Positions 24,001 to 28,105 of a stretch of 64,000 bases of DNA are shown one piece after another; position 1 is the first letter of the stretch, and each line of letters begins with the position of its first letter. The stretch lies in NCBI RefSeq assembly GCF_013390595.1, contig NZ_JACAWV010000007.1:496001-560000 (forward strand), written 5' to 3'. The translations under genes were made by a program, and so were the position numbers. Under the pieces are notes generated by a model. That model was not told the DNA's origin and did no database searches. It saw only the letters and a list, made by a program, of their open reading frames with translations. Origin of the DNA: Rhizobium sp. RM. Lineage in GTDB: Bacteria > Pseudomonadota > Alphaproteobacteria > Rhizobiales > Rhizobiaceae.

Positions 24001-24563
24001 ATGGTATCGGTTCATTGCCGGAAGAAGGGGCCGTGATCCATGTCGCTCGCCAGATCGGCGACTGGCAGACAAGCGACCGGATCATTGATAAAATTGCCAC
24101 CGGCTTCTTCAAGGGTGGCTCCAACATACATCTTTCGGGAGAAGGCGCCGAGAGCACCTGGTTCCAGGTCGATACGATGGTCTACAAAGACTATCTCTAC
24201 ATCATGCCGTCGTCGGCCGGGAACGTCGAAAATGCAACGTTCGGCGTGACTATGGCAGACGGAAAGCCATTGCCCGACTGGCTGAAGCTGACACGTCAGG
24301 GGCTCGTCATCGGACGCCCGCCAGCCGGGTTGCAATCCATCGACTTGCGCATCCATGGCAATTCGTCTGATGGGGTCATCTCAGACACCATGCGCATTGA
24401 TCTGCACACCGGCACGATCCTCGATCATGTCAGTGACCGACGAACAGACCTGGGCCCCGGTATGTTTACCGACAATCTGTTCGCCGCAGCGGATCTTCAT
24501 GGAGAAGATGTCTCCGTGCTGAGCCAGGCACTGTCAAACTGGGTCGAACTGCCCCAACGTTGA
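1..24563 (+). CDS. Giant DUF4347 / cadherin-VCBS-Ig repeat surface protein (5' partial)
   Basis: The open frame runs from the left edge; the first start-like codon (TTG at 9) has no stop upstream, so the true start lies outside the window. Residues below count from that TTG (8184 codons). Residues 21-186 are a DUF4347 domain with the signatures HIISHG (71-77 region) and YGC (118-120). About 190-445 looks like a propeller-type region. About 447-558 is an SdrD_B-like domain (GDQIYDDNNTNGTFD...). About 560-760 is probably a jelly-roll. From about 770 to 7920 come dozens of repeats with VNDAPV and NEDT signatures (cadherin-like/VCBS), mixed with He_PIG-type Ig repeats (LPxGLS...GTID). A Pro-rich linker (about 7925-7955) leads to a unique C-terminus. 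Members of this class are adhesins or biofilm proteins exported by type I secretion. I see no classic RTX nonapeptide blocks and no secretion genes nearby. Export and adhesion are inference. Confidence 0.93.
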   Translation, partial: AALTAATDSTPDDVPSDEISSKQVVIVDSSVPDYETLLQGIEGDFEVVVLEQGRDGVEQLAEALSNMKDVETVHIISHGDEGRLYLGSAELTIESMAGDYADELQSLKSYLSDDADILIYGCDFARGELGQNAARMMGYMTGADIAASTDATGSADLGGDWDLEYRTGEIAASVLPTMDAQREYAELLNVQASVGNGALLVVSGRTLYSVDVVTGKATAITTAPATIGGVSLSDTLNSLAVDQTNGLIYYTDSNAANANRALFAYDFINNTHILIDSDLTNNGTGLSVTVGDRGVGSGAATFYNGSLYLGIENINASGDDQIWRITFSGNGRTIASASTFGAAVTGTNDWGDFAIDTTNNYLLSLNGAASTITRYNLSTGAIVSSFTNPTGTTLVQGGGDINGNTYLVGSSIQQINVTTGAAIGSAIAITTNGTTAIGTVSDGARWVPPTGSIGDQIYDDNNTNGTFDSGDVGIANVTVQLIDDVNGNGVADTGERVLATDTTGADGKYLFTGVLPGQYVVRVTDTNGVLGGATATTATTQSATLTLIGASSLAADFGYNAIAPVVDLNSGTTPTQIITNGGTPGSTGWTVGGSGGAIANDGFAWTVNGGSGTLTQANVTGWNDGLAPSGAAQLTFDLGWSNNLLLGVSNDNNTPATLDITIGGVLYARITTGTLNGTPNTATITYFNGASGSPTTVAASTAGTTAWTRTAVTLNLPSTVAATGDLVFTYSAAGGLLTPSTDDIFIDNVSALRNVDSVAGVNYTTTYTENGAGVSIASTTAGSLADVRDRDSTNMRSATIVLTNAQAGDVLNLGTLPTGITGTVDTSVSGQITVTLSGSATKANYAAAIRAITFSNSGDSPGTTPRVINVTVNDGGLTSAVATSTINVVAVNDAPVNTLPASGWATNEDTSVALSGLSIADIDAGSGTMTVTLNVATGAITATSGGSVTIAGSGTSTITLTGTIANINAYLASAAAPIYVPVADANGAVVLTMTTSDNGNTGTGGALTDIDTRNITINPVNDAPVLDLDGSSAGSGYSVGYTENGTGVAIAASSNSVVDVDNANIASATIVITNGQAGDVLAATGTLPAGITASYNSTTYTLTLTGSATKAAYQTALAQILYSSTSDNPTIGNTVTGRTISVTVNDGALASNTAVTTVAVTAVNDAPVNTLPASGWATSEDTSVSLTGLSVADLDAAGGTMTVTLGVSSGTITATSGGSVTVTGSGTATLTLTGTLANINAYLASASAPIYVPVADANGSVTLTMTTSDGGNTGTGGTLTDVDTRTISIAAVNDPPILDLDTGSAGTGYSTSYTENGTGVAITGTAALIADVDNANMSSLTVVISNGQAGDVLALSTSVPGISASYNAATFTLTLTGSATKADYQTALQAIRYSSTSENPSTIARTINVVTNDGAANSNTAVATVNVIAVNDAPVNTVPGPVTVQEDVLTAITGLSVTDVDTTNVTVTLTVANGTLSPSTIAGTVTGAGTGTVTISGTQAQVNSVLASVRYQGNPDYNGSDTLTMVTSDGSLSDSDTVAITINPVADIVPDTVTTNEDTALSFNVITGTNGASADNFENANRTLTSVTQPPSGQGVVTFNADGTITYTPTANFNGQTSFTYTVTSGGVTETATVTVNVTAVNDAPVNTLPASGWATNEDTNVALTGLSIADVDAGTGTMTVQLSVTAGTLTATSGGGVTISGSGSTITLTGTLANINAYLASASAPVYVPVANANGSVTLTMTTSDGGNTGSGGTLTDVDTRPITINAVNDAPVNALPAGYSTAEDTSVGLTGMQISDVDAATGTMTVTLGVNSGTLTASAANGVTVSGSGTGTITITGTLANINTFLAGASRPTFTPVADFNGSVTLTMTTSDGGNTGSGGTLTDVDTATITVTPVNDAPILDLDASGAGTGFTTSYTENGTGVAIVDTDVLITDVDNANMSSATIVITNPVAGDTLSVAGTLPTGISFSYDAGTYTLTLSGSATKADYQTALQQIRYTSTSDDPGSTARTISILVNDGSAVSNTAVTTVSVTPVNDAPVNTLPASYTTAEDTTLTLSGLSVADPDAGTATMTVSLSVNSGSIAATSAGGVIISGSGTGTITLSGTLANINAYLAASATQPVYTPVADFNGAVTLTMTSSDGSLTDTDSRTITVNAVADIASDTATTNEDTATTIDVNANDSFENSAHQITAINGSSIVANGVVTVANGTVRLNANGTLTFTPSADYNGQTTFTYTVTSGGVTETATVTVNVTPVNDAPVNTVPGAQTTAEDSQLSIGGVSVTDIDGGTLTTTVSVTNGSLSVTTGGGATISNNGTATVTIAGTAAQINAALAGLSYTPTADYNGSAQLTLVTSDGSLSDTDGIAITVTAVSDIANDTVTTNEDTAVTINVNANDTFENSAHTITAINGTAVAVNGTVTVANGTARLNADGTITFTPAANYNGQTNFTYTVTSGGVTETATVTVNVTAVNDAPVNTVPGTQTISEDGTITFSAAAGNAITVADIDNGTLTVTVTVTNGAFSLSSITGLTFTAGDGTSDTTMTFSGTTAAINAALAGATYVPTRDYNGPAQITLSTSDGALTDTDTIGVTITAVTDIANDSVSTDEDVAVTIPVLANDTFDNPGRAITAINGTAIAVGGTVAVNNGTVQLTAGGQLVFTPTLDYNGVTTFTYTVTSGGVTETATVTVAVASINTPPVNTLPTSYTTLEDTGLGLTGLSIADADAGTGTVSVTLSVDSGVLTASTSGGVTVSNSGSGQIVLSGTISAINAYLSGTSRPTFTPAANSVANVTLSMTTNDNGNTGGPALTDVDTATISITPVNDAPAGADKTITLTEDGSYTFTAADFGFTDPNDSPANTLSAIIINTLPTNGTLSISGVPVTAGQVISAANIGSLTFTPSANANGTALASFTFQVRDNGGTANGGVDTDLSPNTITFNVTAVNDAPINTLPGSFVTNEDTALALTGLAISDVDAGNGNMTVTLTVGSGTLSATNGGSVTVTGSGTGTITLTGTAANINAFLAGAASPIYTPLANANGAVTLTMVTNDNGNTGSGGALSDTDTATISITPVNDAPVGSNAAITINEDTVFSGTLPVATDVDGDTLTYSAGSLGPSHGVVTINANGTYTYTPTANFNGTDTFRYRVNDGTATVEYTVTVTVNAVNDAPIAVNDSAQTTANSNVSTNVITNDSDVDGDTLTVSQVNGVAGNVGVAVAGSNGGAFTISANGAAIFNPGNAFADLAAGQTRTTSVTYQVADGNGGTATATFTITVTGVNDAPISTPIANQSSSDAQNVSLNVAGNFSDPDAGDSLTFTATGLPPGLSISAAGIITGTIDRSASVSGPYSVTVTATDLAGAQASRSFTWAVANPAPVAGNDDFSTTENAAINGSVLTNDSDPDGDPISVSAVGGSSAGVGSAVAGSNGGTFTINADGTYAFNPGTSFDNLAAGQTRTTAVTYTISDGQGGASTATVTVTVTGQNDAPIAVNDSFTTNEDTAVTFNVLANDTDVDGGTLTVTAINGTEISIGNPVTVTGGLVSLNANGSLTFTPNANYNGTLNFTYTVADGQGGATTATVNGTVNAVQDPPVAIDDTFTTPEDNAITFDVRGNDFDVDGDTLTVTQINGLAISSGGSVAVTGGTVTLNADGTLTFAPGANYNGNPSFTYTISDGKGGTATATVSGTVTPEQDAPIATGDTFITAEDTATTISVLANDSDPDGDALTITQIDGTAIVTGATVSVTGGTVTLNANGTLTFSPAANYNGSTSFTYTISDGSGGSATATVNGTVTAVNDAPVAVNDSFTTLEDTPITLDVRGNDSDVDGDTLTITQINGTGIVTGATVSVTGGTVTLNANGTLTFTPAANYNGSPSFTYTVSDGNGGTATATVNGTVSPVNDVPVAVNDTFTTPEDTTITFDVRSNDTDADGDALTVTAINGTAITAGQSITINGGAVRLDADGRLSFTPNANYNGPISFTYTLSDGTASANATVTGTVTPVNDAPTSSDISISTPEDTPFTGTLVATDVDGDTITFSAGMTTPANGTVVINADGTYTYTPNSDFDGTDSFSFVVTDPGGARNEYTVTVTISDVNDNPVGSTIPDRSANDGAVVNFDVSSFFSDADGDTLTYTQTGLPNGLSLSAAGVITGTIDRNASQGGTNGVYTVTITVSDGNGGTAQQTFALTVSNPAPVAVNDTVTTAEDTAVTINVLANDSDPDGDPLSVVSATAAHGTVTILADGEISYLPAADYNGTDTITYTISDGNGGTATATVTVTITPVNDDPAGSPIADRTRNDGDTDSLDLSAFFSDPEGGALTYTIDADFPLPPGLVLSGSTISGQIAPDASGPTGEKNYRIRVIATDPNGGTTFVDFNYTVLNVPPIANDDAVTTDEDTPVDIDILANDSDPDGDAAEVIRVNNVVLQPNGAPVVTTNGSVRLIENPDGTQFLRFTPNADYNGQESFSYSISDGNGGVSTATVTVTVLPVNDDPVPTQPIPDRVRADGQSFTYDVADFFTDPDGDNLTFTITGLPAGLQYDAATGLIFGNIDKSASQGGPNGDGVYVISIVASDGTSSTPSQTFELTVTNPAPTANNDIITIAEDTPTVIAPLANDTDPDGDPLTIVSASAGNGSVTINANGTLTYVPALNFNGVDTISYTITDNNGGVSTATVRVTVTPVNDNPTSNPIPDQYDSDSQAVDYNVSPYFSDIDGDTLTFTATGLPPGLSIDAAGRITGTLAADASNTDPYTVEITASDGNGGTTTRIVTWIVTNLPPKAFHDTLTVDENTAGGGNVLTNDQDPDGDPLTVDQVEGSGANVGVAVAGSNGGTFIINANGTYTFDPGTDFDDMSAGDTPRTTTITYRVTDGTNVDTATITVTVTGVNDDPTADEIPNYTRADGQSLTDHPLHLDAFFQDIDANDALTFSQTGLPQGLEMAADGTITGIIANNASQGGPNNDGVYVVTVTANDGRGGTVAETFTFTVTNPAPIAVNDTVETGEDQPVTFNPITGEGTTSGDNGIDIDPDGDTLFLDPDFPPVAGNGTVTVNADGTITYTPNDNYNGTDTIVYRVTDGQGGYSTGIITVSVDAVNDPPISSPIADISRNDGETISFDISGNFVDPEGETLTYTATGLPPGLTLDPLTGIISGVIDADASGPTGLRDFAVRITATDPDGGSTFQDFIYTIKNVAPNAENDQVTTDEDTPVDIDILANDEDPDGDTDTVILVEGVNLTVGGPAVMTSNGSVQLVLNGNGREVLRFTPNPNFNGTESFTYTIGDRNGGSDTATVTVTVNPVNDAPVASPIPDRAQVDSSAFSLDVRPYFSDVDGQTLTITVEGLPPELTFDPATGIISGTLDPDASKDSPYTIIVRASDGIASASSSFTLTVTNPAPNAGNDVVDLTEDTTVSFNPLTGAGTVSGSAGADTDPDGDPLSITQIDGQPIGVGETIAVAGGSVTLNDALGNLTFTPTADFNGTVAFTYRISDGNGGFSDASVTLNINAVNDVPVIDLNGTTSGTDNSVTFTEGDGPVRIVTPDAFVSDVEGSIVSLDISLAGFINSGSEIIHLNGTADIIFGTASSGTIAFGGTTFVYQYDGATSVHFENAAGAAVPMPNEAASALLRALQYENRNDNLTAGDRTLTISVTDSGNATNAAVVTVSVGAVNNPPVAVDDTATTGENTPIINGPTVLGNDTDAEGATLTVIAVGSGDPGDTIAGSDGGTFIINADGTYSFNPGTEFDDLQVGETRTTSVIYTISDGDNGTATATLTITVTGENDAPVGGSFTLNATEDQTSTGFLPVTDVDGDALTYAVLGQPTNGTVTIGADGSYSYVPAANFSGPDSFTYTVNDGRTTTTFTVTVNVANVEDPPTGEIPNQAFDDADDVTLDISQFFTDPDNDTLTFSQTGLPAGLVMSADGIISGTLENDASQVNGGIYQITVTINDGQPGGSITRSFTISVSNPAPLAQNDAITTAENIPATGSVFVDNGSGADSDPDGDVITVAAVNGNATGVGTSVTGTAGGSFIIAEDGSYTFNPGTDFDNLSAGETRATSITYTITDGQGGTSTATFTVTVTGTNDAPVGSDDTINVTEDTPYSGILPAATDAEGEPLTYAAASQPSNGRVVVNTDGTYTYTPDPDFEGDDSFTYTVSDGTATVEYTVIVNVGAVNDAPALGNDSFTLNEDGNTVLDVLANDSDADGDPLTITAIDGQAISVGTSVAVTGGSVTLNANGTLTFTGAANFNGPLSFTYTVFDGTTTSTATVAGQINPVNDLPVAVDDVAQTDENTPIEGNVIIGSDSDVDGDTLTVIRVGNGANGVGATLAGSNGGSFVIRADGSYSFDPGSAFQDLQIGESRTTAITYTISDGNGATATATLTVTVTGLNDAPVAPTLPPRANLDGAAININLGNLFTDVDGDTLSYSITGLPTGLSYDPATGQITGTIDPSASGPTGTNAFTVTMTAVDGNGGSVERSFTWTVTNPVPQAQNDAFAINEGQTLNGNVLANNGNGVDADDDPLTVSLVNAPANGTLTLNPDGTFTYQPNAFFNGSDSFTYQVADGNGGFDTATVTIIIGAINDPPVATNDTFVIDEDGSINLDVLANDTDPDGDTLTITAINDQAIAAGSSINVTGGTITLNADGTLTFTGAPDFNGPLSFTYTVSDGIISRNATVSGTVQPINDAPALGNDSFTLNEDGNTVLDVLANDSDADGDPLTITAIDGQAISVGTSVAVTGGSVTLNANGTLTFTGAANFNGPLSFTYTVFDGTTTSTATVAGQINPVNDLPIAVDDVAQTDENTPIEGNVIIGSDSDVDGDTLTVIRVGNGANGVGATLAGSNGGSFVIRADGSYSFDPGSAFQDLQIGESRTTAITYTISDGNGATATATLTVTVTGLNDAPVAPTLPPRANLDGAAININLGNLFTDVDGDTLSYSITGLPTGLSYDPATGQITGTIDPSASGPTGTNAFTVTMTAVDGNGGSVERSFTWTVTNPVPQAQNDAFAINEGQTLNGNVLANNGNGVDADDDPLTVSLVNAPANGTLTLNPDGTFTYQPNAFFNGSDSFTYQVADGNGGFDTATVTIIIGAINDPPVATNDTFVIDEDGSINLDVLANDTDPDGDTLTITAINDQAIAAGSSINVTGGTITLNADGTLTFTGAPDFNGPLSFTYTVSDGIISRNATVSGTVQPINDAPVNTLPGSFNGSEDTDLPLTGIAIIDVDAGDASITVTLDVNAGSLIAASGNGVTVTGNGSGSLTLTGTVGNINAWLSGTTAPIYRPVENSSALVTLTMTTNDGGNSGAGGALTAISSSTLIIDPVNDAPVATDQRISTPEDTPVAGAIMASDVDGDALTYTVSAQPANGRVTIDASGQYLYTPGTNFYGTDVFVVTVSDGHGGTTTATITVDVSPVNDPPVSSDGTLTVAEDTIFNGQLPRAVDPEGVAVVYTVGSPPSHGSLTINPDGTYSYQPAANYNGADSFTYTVSDGVATSTYTISITVTAVNDAPLGSDLQISVENGGTASGNLPPAIDPEGSSVFYEVDTVTPGATVIIGLDGSYSYTPPSGFSGTDTFTYTVSDGSTETIYTVTVTVGPANQPPLASDATVGTNEDEPLSGMLPEATDEEGQDITYSLGRNAINGSVVVNPDGTYTYIPNANFSGTDSFTYSVSDGTASSVYTITVNVAAVNDAPVGSNTSIAVTEDVPASGMLPRAIDPEGQTVVYEIGTSLPSHGTVIINADGSYTYTPNENFNGTDTFTYIVSDGDATNTYTVTVTVSPVNDAPVGRDDLVSIDENTPYNGQLPAATDPDGDEVFYSLGNQASNGVVTVNSDGTYIYVPNADFNGTDRFTYSVSDGVLEATYTVTILVNTPNEPPVSSDTSISVNEGGTITGILPPATDPEGQPIVYGLGSGPQYGTVIINADGTYSYRPADGYNGVDSFTFTISDGRNIVAYTVTVSVIPVEQPEEPRPPLEIDPPAPISAEPTDPWQPSSQGSETILAGSPLTASIMKDLNGIADLTAQGPIVNVVNSIRSLNGIGSLPEEGAVIHVARQIGDWQTSDRIIDKIATGFFKGGSNIHLSGEGAESTWFQVDTMVYKDYLYIMPSSAGNVENATFGVTMADGKPLPDWLKLTRQGLVIGRPPAGLQSIDLRIHGNSSDGVISDTMRIDLHTGTILDHVSDRRTDLGPGMFTDNLFAAADLHGEDVSVLSQALSNWVELPQR
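18436..21483 (+). repeat. 1524-bp nearly perfect tandem duplication inside the giant gene
   Basis: Copy 1 is 18436-19959 and copy 2 is 19960-21483. The period is 1524 bp (508 codons), so the frame is kept. I found two substitutions: G18509 versus C20033 (silent) and G18756 versus A20280 (Val to Ile). The flanking base differs on the left (G18435 versus A19959). On the right, identity with the unit start runs only about 10 bp past 21483, into the common ATCAACGATGC repeat signature. Each unit spans several cadherin/Ig repeats. This near identity contrasts with the strong divergence of all other repeats and points to a recent unequal exchange or duplication. Confidence 0.95.
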
Positions 24564-24573
24564 TGGCTCCCAT

Positions 24574-24591
24574 CCGCGTCTCTAGACGCGG
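24574..24591. terminator. Short hairpin between convergent genes
   Basis: CCGCGTC (24574-24580), loop TCTA, GACGCGG (24585-24591) lies between the giant gene's stop and the stop of the convergent RpiR gene, which falls inside the loop. A seven-pair GC-rich stem could end transcription from either side. No long U-tract follows, so its strength is uncertain. Confidence 0.4.
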
Positions 24592-25463
24592 GTCGAAAGA
24601 CGCGAGGATGCCCGGAAGGAGCGAAATTCTGAGAGCGCCTTGATGGATCGGCCATTGTCGATGGCAGCAAGATCAAGAATTACGGCGTTGGCGATCGTCA
24701 TGGGAACAACGAGCGACTGCGACTCACCAGGCTCGCCTCGCGAAACAAGGATCTGATGATCGGGCGCCGGGTCAATGCGCGTGCCACCCACGTCAGTAAC
24801 AGCCAGGGTCTTTACGCCGCGACTTGCTGCAATGTCTCGGACCTCCTGGAGCAATGGCGGCGCCTTGCGGAAGGAAAGGAGCCAGACGACATCATCAGGC
24901 GCAAGCGTTGACAGCGCTTCGGGAAGCTGGTGCATCTGGCTGGCAAGATCCACCGCCTCGTAGCCAGAGCGGTTGAGGCGCAGGGCAATCAGCGCAGACA
25001 GTGCAGAAAAATGGCCGCGTCCGAAGATGAATATCTTCCTGCTGTCGCGCAAGCTTTCTGAAAAAGCCCTGATGTCGGCGTCGGAAACGCTGTTTTTTGC
25101 CTGTTGGAGGGCAGCGATTTCGCTGTCAAGCACGGAGGCCAACAGACCGTTGTCTTCCGCTTTGACAAGTCGTGCAGCCATACGCGCCGCAGGACTTTCA
25201 AAATCATTGCCACCCTCCGTCAGACTGGACTGCAAAAAGGTACGAAATTCGGGATAGCCTTTGAAGCCCAACCGCCTTGCGAGCCTGACAGCAGATGCCG
25301 GGTGCACCCCCGCGCGAAACGAGACGTCCTTACCGTTTTCCATAGCCGCGCGGATTGGATCCTGGATCAAGACATCCAGAAGACGTGTATCCGCATCTGT
25401 CAGCCGCGCCGAATTGCGGCTGATCAGATCGCTTAACGCAAGCGGCGCATCTTGCCTGTCCAT
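24582..25463 (-). CDS. RpiR/MurR-family transcriptional regulator (HTH_6 + SIS)
   Basis: A 293-aa DNA-binding regulator, last gene of the uptake operon. The N-terminal ~85 residues fit the RpiR helix-turn-helix (LTDADTRLLDVL ... HPASAVRLARRLGFKGYPEF). The middle fits a SIS sugar-phosphate-binding domain (RKIFIFGRGHFSALSALIAL ... VVWLLSFRKAPPLLQ). The frame is open up to 25604, but that start would lie inside the ATPase gene. The ATG at 25463 is preferred: GAGGA sits just upstream, and it begins 13 bp after the ATPase stop. RpiR proteins usually sense phosphosugars, so it probably controls this operon in response to an internal phosphorylated product. The repeated ATTGCAA elements before the binding-protein gene are candidate targets (inference). 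Confidence 0.9.
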   Translation of the reverse strand: MDRQDAPLALSDLISRNSARLTDADTRLLDVLIQDPIRAAMENGKDVSFRAGVHPASAVRLARRLGFKGYPEFRTFLQSSLTEGGNDFESPAARMAARLVKAEDNGLLASVLDSEIAALQQAKNSVSDADIRAFSESLRDSRKIFIFGRGHFSALSALIALRLNRSGYEAVDLASQMHQLPEALSTLAPDDVVWLLSFRKAPPLLQEVRDIAASRGVKTLAVTDVGGTRIDPAPDHQILVSRGEPGESQSLVVPMTIANAVILDLAAIDNGRSIKALSEFRSFRASSRLSTRV

Positions 25464-25476
25464 ATCGTCCTCAATC

Positions 25477-26532
25477 TCAGTGCGCGGCGATCTCTCGCCC
25501 ATCATGGACAACGTCCACACGGTTTCCGCTCTCGCTATCGAAAAACAGTGCGCGGTCAAGATCGCACGATATCCAGAAGCTATCGGTGCTGGCTGGAAGA
25601 TCACGTCGATGCACTGCTACAGTCACGCGCCCGGCCGGCGTCTCGCAGTGCAACAGCATCTCCGACCCCGTCATTTCAGACATTGCCAGCAGTGCAGGCA
25701 AAGCCGTACCACCCGGATTGTCACTGTGAACGGTCAGCACATCGGGACGAAAACCCACCGTCAAACCTTTGGGTCCCTGCCAACCCGGGAGCGCATTCGT
25801 ATCGAGGAAATTGATCGGCGGCATGCCGAGAAAACTTGCAACGAACCGATTGCAGGGCTTGTCGTAGATGACCTCCGGGCGATCGAACTGCTGGAGATAT
25901 CCGTCCTTCATGACGGCGACGCGGTCCGCCAGCGACATCGCTTCTGTCTGGTCATGGGTAACATAAATCATCGTTGCACCGAGTTGCCGATGCAGTTCCT
26001 TGATTTCCGTGCGCATCGTTATTCGCAACGCATTGTCGAGATTGGAAAGCGGCTCGTCCATCAGGAAAATTGAGGCGTTGCGTGCCATGGCCCGGCCCAT
26101 GGCGACGCGCTGGCGTTGACCACCGGACAGAGCCGCCGGTTTGCGGTCGAGGTAAGGCGTGAGTTGCAGCATTTTTGCTACGCTCTCTGCCTGCTCGTTG
26201 CGCTCGGCCTTTTTCATGCCACGCAACTCAAGCCCGAAGGCAATATTTTCCCGAACCGTCATATGGGGGTAGAGCGCGTAGTTCTGGAAAATCATGGCGA
26301 TATCGCGATCCTGTGGAGCGAGATCATTGGCCAGGCGCCCGTCGATTTCAATCCTGCCCTCTTCGCAGCGATCAAGTCCGGCAATCAGCCGCAACAGCGT
26401 GGACTTGCCACACCCGGACGGGCCAACAATCACAACAAATTCACCCGGCTCTATATCGAACGACACGCCATGCAACACCTGTGGTCCGTTCGGATAGGAT
26501 TTACGGATGTCCTTCAGAGAAATTCCGCTCAT
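25477..26532 (-). CDS. ugpC: ABC transporter ATP-binding protein, UgpC/MalK type
   Basis: A 351-aa nucleotide-binding subunit of a carbohydrate (CUT1) importer. The order is Walker A GPSGCGKST, Q-loop (IFQNYALYPHMTV), signature LSGGQRQRVAMGRA, Walker B IFLMDEPLSNLDN, switch His (VTHDQTEA), then a C-terminal TOBE/MalK-like regulatory region. The frame extends to 26658, but MSGISLKDIRKSYPNG at 26532 aligns with the family start. That ATG overlaps the stop of the GDPD gene (ATGA, 26529-26532) and has a G-rich ribosome site upstream, so the two are translationally coupled. The ATPase would energise the two permeases encoded upstream. Substrate is unproven; the GDPD neighbour suggests glycerol-3-phosphate or glycerophosphodiesters. 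Confidence 0.93.
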   Translation of the reverse strand: MSGISLKDIRKSYPNGPQVLHGVSFDIEPGEFVVIVGPSGCGKSTLLRLIAGLDRCEEGRIEIDGRLANDLAPQDRDIAMIFQNYALYPHMTVRENIAFGLELRGMKKAERNEQAESVAKMLQLTPYLDRKPAALSGGQRQRVAMGRAMARNASIFLMDEPLSNLDNALRITMRTEIKELHRQLGATMIYVTHDQTEAMSLADRVAVMKDGYLQQFDRPEVIYDKPCNRFVASFLGMPPINFLDTNALPGWQGPKGLTVGFRPDVLTVHSDNPGGTALPALLAMSEMTGSEMLLHCETPAGRVTVAVHRRDLPASTDSFWISCDLDRALFFDSESGNRVDVVHDGREIAAH

Positions 26533-27278
26533 GCGGCGATCCCCCCGCAACGGCTTTCGCGGATCGCAATCGCCAATGTTGGGCGGTCCGTGGTGAAGAC
26601 TTTGACGCCGAGGTCCAGGGCGCGCCCAATTTGCTCCCGCGTGTGTGCCGCCCAGCAACCGAATTCAATGCCAGCGGAGGCAAACAGCGCTTTGAGGTCG
26701 GCATCGGCCGTATCGATGTGAACGCCAATCTCGGGAATATTGTGCGCTTTGGCTACCTCGATCACCGTTTCCGGGCCAAGCTGCCGAAGAACTGATGGGC
26801 TGACCAGCCATAGCCTCGGGCGATCTGTGGCGGCCGTAATCTCATCCATGGAATGAACGAGGAATGACGAAAAAACGGTGCGCTCCAACATACCGTGCTC
26901 CTGCAGAACCGACACGACGCGCGGCACGAATTCGCCATAGGGCGTGCCATCGGCGCCGGGCTTGATCTCGCACCGAAAGGAAACATGGCTATCGAGGTAA
27001 AGCGCACAAAGTTCTTCCAGCGTCATCGGATGGCTGCTAGCGCCGTAGCGGATCGTAGCGGTCTTGATGTCGGCAAGTTCCATCTCCGCAATCGCGCCAC
27101 TCATATCTGTCGTGGCGTCAAGAGTGGCGTCATGGTGAACGACGATTGCGCCATCCTTTGTCGGGTGGACGTCGAACTCGACCTCCTCGAGAGCCATTTT
27201 CGAGGTGGCCGTAAAACCGTGTGGCGTACTGTCGCCAAACTCAAGCGTGCCACCACGATGGGATGCGATACGTGTCAT
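26529..27278 (-). CDS. Glycerophosphodiester phosphodiesterase family protein (UgpQ-like)
   Basis: A 249-aa enzyme predicted to hydrolyse glycerophosphodiesters to sn-glycerol 3-phosphate and an alcohol. The GDPD hallmarks are in place: HRGG at 7-10, E34-x-D36 metal ligands in VEFDVHPTKDG, HHD at 48-50, EIKPG, and the C-terminal GVKVFTTDRP. There is no signal peptide, so it acts in the cytoplasm on imported substrate. Two starts are possible: ATG 27299 overlaps the permease stop by 4 bp but has no clear ribosome site, while ATG 27278 has AAGGA 9 bases upstream and begins right before the conserved RIASHRGG. I chose the latter. It sits between permease and ATPase genes, as in ugp-type operons. 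Confidence 0.9.
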   Translation of the reverse strand: MTRIASHRGGTLEFGDSTPHGFTATSKMALEEVEFDVHPTKDGAIVVHHDATLDATTDMSGAIAEMELADIKTATIRYGASSHPMTLEELCALYLDSHVSFRCEIKPGADGTPYGEFVPRVVSVLQEHGMLERTVFSSFLVHSMDEITAATDRPRLWLVSPSVLRQLGPETVIEVAKAHNIPEIGVHIDTADADLKALFASAGIEFGCWAAHTREQIGRALDLGVKVFTTDRPTLAIAIRESRCGGIAA

Positions 27279-27295
27279 GTTTAAATGTCCTTGAT

Positions 27296-28105
27296 TCATT
27301 TGACGGCGCCCATGGTGATACCGCGCACGAGATGTCGCTCCACCAGAAGAAAGCCGAGAAGAACAGGCAGAATGGTGATCGTCGATGCGGCCATCACAAG
27401 CGGCCAGTCAACCAACCCTTCGCCGGGATTGATACGATAGAGACGCGCCAAACCAACCTGCAGCGTGTAGAGATCCTGATTGCCGACGGCCACCAGCGGC
27501 CAGATGTAGCTGTTCCACTCGGTCATGAAGATATAAAGCGCCATGGACGCTATGGCGGGCCGCGACAATGGCACGATGATACGCCACAGCACTTTCAGCG
27601 GTTTTGCGCCATCCATATAGGCGGCTTCATCCAGTGCCTTCGGAATTCCGCGAATGTACTGGCGCAGAAAGAAGGCCGCGAAACCATTGGAAATGGCGGG
27701 CAGAATGAGACCAGCATAAGTATCCAGCAATCCAACCTTCGCCAACGATAGATAGTTCGGGATGAGACTGATGTGGCTCGGGATCATCAGCGTTGCGACT
27801 GTCGCGCCGAACAGGAGATTGCCACCCGGGAACGTGTAGCGTGCAAAGGCATATGCGGCCATCGTCGCAAAGGTGATGCCGAGCAGCGTTACGAGACCAG
27901 AGACGATGAGGCTGTTCAGCAGATAGCGCGCGAAATTGTACTGCCCGACCGCCCGGGCGTAATTATCCAGTGTAAAGCCGACTTCACCGGCATAATAAGC
28001 ATCCGCCGTCTGGAACGAAATCCAGATAGAGTAAAGGACCGGCGACAGGAACAGGATACCCGCAGCCAGCGCGAGACCGACGAGAAGCGGGTTTTCAGGC
28101 TTCAT
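27296..28105 (-). CDS. Carbohydrate ABC transporter permease, UgpE/MalG type
   Basis: A 269-aa inner-membrane permease with about six transmembrane segments and the MalFG EAA motif (EAAYMDGAKPLKVLWRIIVPLSRPA). It starts with MKPENPLLVG at 28105, 11 bp inside the upstream permease gene, with AGGAAGG at good distance. The longer frame to 28147 lacks such a site. It ends in the ATGA at 27296-27299, where a second possible GDPD start sits. It pairs with the upstream permease to form the CUT1 channel. Confidence 0.92.
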   Translation of the reverse strand: MKPENPLLVGLALAAGILFLSPVLYSIWISFQTADAYYAGEVGFTLDNYARAVGQYNFARYLLNSLIVSGLVTLLGITFATMAAYAFARYTFPGGNLLFGATVATLMIPSHISLIPNYLSLAKVGLLDTYAGLILPAISNGFAAFFLRQYIRGIPKALDEAAYMDGAKPLKVLWRIIVPLSRPAIASMALYIFMTEWNSYIWPLVAVGNQDLYTLQVGLARLYRINPGEGLVDWPLVMAASTITILPVLLGFLLVERHLVRGITMGAVK

